Positions 56,664 to 57,680 of a stretch of 57,680 bases of DNA are shown piece after piece (position 1 is the stretch's first letter; the number at the start of each line of letters is the position of its first letter). A model generated the notes under the pieces. It was not told the DNA's origin and searched no databases. It saw only the letters and a program-made list of their open reading frames with translations. The stretch comes from Halioglobus sp. (GTDB lineage Bacteria; Pseudomonadota; Gammaproteobacteria; Pseudomonadales; Halieaceae): assembly GCA_028825045.1 (NCBI GenBank), contig JAPKAY010000022.1:1-57680 (forward strand). Reading direction: 5' to 3'. The position numbers and the translations under genes were made by a program.

Positions 56664-57680
56664 TGATGGCAGTAGCCCGCGCAGATGTGCCAGCTATGTC
56701 GCTCCCGGAATTGCTTGGAAGTAGTAACCCCTCCTATGCCGAAACGGTGATCAGCGGGATGCAGTTGGACAGTCGTAAAGTTCAGCCGGGCGATGTGTTT
56801 CTTGCGATGCCCGGAGAGATTTATGACGGGCGTCAGTTTATTGAGCAAGCTGTGGCCAATGGCGCGGCTGCCGTGGTGGCACAGGCACCCGTTGCAGGCT
56901 TCGTGGATGCTATTTCTGTGCCGCTGGTAGAGCTTCCGGAGTTGCGTTTTGATGCGGGCCAACTGGCGGCGCGATTTTATCGAAACCCCAGTCACGGTAT
57001 GCGTGTGGTGGGTACGACCGGCACCAACGGCAAGACCACGACAAGCTGGATTCTGGCGCAGTTGTGCAGAGCGTTAGGTCAGAGCTGCGGCGTGATCGGA
57101 ACCCTGGGTGCCACGCTCGAAGATAATATCAGTGAAACCCGTAATACCACGCCTGATCCCTTGTCGCTGCAGCAGCAACTAGCGAGTTGGCTGGAACAGG
57201 GTGTGATTGCTGTCAGCATGGAAGTTTCCTCGCATGCGTTGGAGCAGGGCCGGGTAAATGGCGTGAAATTTGAGACCGCTATTTACACCAACCTGTCACA
57301 CGACCACCTTGATTATCACGGCACCATGGAAGCCTACGGTGGCGCCAAACTCAGATTATTTGCGACCGAAGGCCTGCGTCATGCAGTGATTAATGCAGAC
57401 GACAAATACGCTCAACATGTGCGTGCAGCAGTGGCTCCAGGCGCCCAGTCTATTACCTATTCTGTGAGCGGTGCGCCGGCGGATGTGCGGGTGGAACAGG
57501 TCGAGTTCCAGTCCACGGGTGCGCGTGGCGTGTTGCACAGCCCCTGGGGAAAGACCGAGGTGTTCAGCCCCCTTCCCGGCCTATTTAATTTTTCGAACCT
57601 GGCCGCCGCAGTAGCCGCGTTGGCTGCCTCAGGCGCGGATCTCCAGGCCATTGTGGAGGCCGTTTCCAGTTTGTGTCCTG
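56663..57680 (+). CDS. murE: UDP-MurNAc-tripeptide synthetase MurE, 3' end beyond window
   Basis: It adds the third residue (meso-diaminopimelate in Gram-negatives) to the peptidoglycan precursor UDP-MurNAc-L-Ala-D-Glu, in the cytosol. The first 339 of roughly 490 residues are visible. The N-terminal uridine-binding domain has GMQLDSRKVQPGDVFLAMPG; the ATP loop is VVGTTGTNGKTTTSWIL (about 115-131); MEVSSHALEQGRV and TNLSHDHLDYHG follow. The domain holding the DNPR diaminopimelate-selectivity motif is cut off, so amino-acid choice is inferred. It follows ftsI with a TGATG overlap. Confidence 0.97.
   Translation, partial: MMAVARADVPAMSLPELLGSSNPSYAETVISGMQLDSRKVQPGDVFLAMPGEIYDGRQFIEQAVANGAAAVVAQAPVAGFVDAISVPLVELPELRFDAGQLAARFYRNPSHGMRVVGTTGTNGKTTTSWILAQLCRALGQSCGVIGTLGATLEDNISETRNTTPDPLSLQQQLASWLEQGVIAVSMEVSSHALEQGRVNGVKFETAIYTNLSHDHLDYHGTMEAYGGAKLRLFATEGLRHAVINADDKYAQHVRAAVAPGAQSITYSVSGAPADVRVEQVEFQSTGARGVLHSPWGKTEVFSPLPGLFNFSNLAAAVAALAASGADLQAIVEAVSSLCP

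Overview
The window is an ordinary, gene-dense piece of a gammaproteobacterial chromosome, with roughly mid-50s GC by eye. No phage, insertion sequence, CRISPR array or other mobile element is visible. Gene content and order match the conserved scaffold of Pseudomonas-like Gammaproteobacteria: lolB-ispE-tRNA-prs-rplY-pth-ychF, hemA-prfA-prmC-moeB, gatCAB-mreBCD-maf-yhdP, rpoN-hpf-ptsN-rapZ-ptsO, lptAB-kdsC-kdsD, hisGD, rplM-rpsI-petABC-sspAB, lpoA-rsmI-rnpB and the start of the dcw cluster. A marine cellvibrionad or Halieaceae-type bacterium is a reasonable guess (inference; no 16S or marker-tree test is possible here). It is Gram-negative (LPS transport, lipoprotein sorting, LpoA), respires through a bc1 complex, and uses transamidation (GatCAB).

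Layout. 1-7 kb (minus strand): tRNA-Met, ychF, pth, rplY, prs, tRNA-Gln, ispE, lolB and a TPR lipoprotein gene. 7.2-11.2 kb (plus): hemA, prfA, prmC, moeB. 11.4-15.5 kb: doxX-like, rhlB, cysZ with a small cysteine-rich gene, an smr gene and a PA4642-type gene. 15.5-18.7 kb (minus): gatB, gatA, gatC. 18.9-26.2 kb (plus): mreB, mreC, mreD, maf, yhdP. 26.2-35.8 kb (minus): darP, mgtE, ptsO, rapZ, ptsN, hpf, rpoN, lptB, lptA, kdsC, kdsD, yrbG. 36-39 kb (plus): mlaC, ibaG, hisG, hisD. 39-42.8 kb: degS/algW-like protease, nif3, zapG, zapE. 43-48 kb (plus): rplM, rpsI, petA, a fused petBC, sspA, sspB. 48-51.4 kb (minus): dolP-like, diaA, yraN, lpoA. 51.4 kb to the end (plus): rsmI, rnpB, mraZ, rsmH, ftsL, ftsI and a truncated murE.

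Functional themes are envelope building (Mre, Lpt, Kds, Mla, Lol, LpoA, dcw), translation and ribosome maintenance, nitrogen-PTS/sigma-54 control, haem synthesis and respiration.

The most interesting points are departures from this conserved scaffold. Cytochrome b and cytochrome c1 are one continuous reading frame. mreC appears to start at an ATC codon behind a strong ribosome binding site. lptC is absent from the kdsC-lptA junction, and mlaFED, mlaB, murA, hisC, rng and tldD/pmbA are absent from their usual places, leaving a lone mlaC. The mraZ leader has four MraZ-type boxes at exact 10-bp spacing. FtsI has Ser-Ser-Gln where Ser-Ser-Asn is usual. No wholly new multi-gene system is evident.
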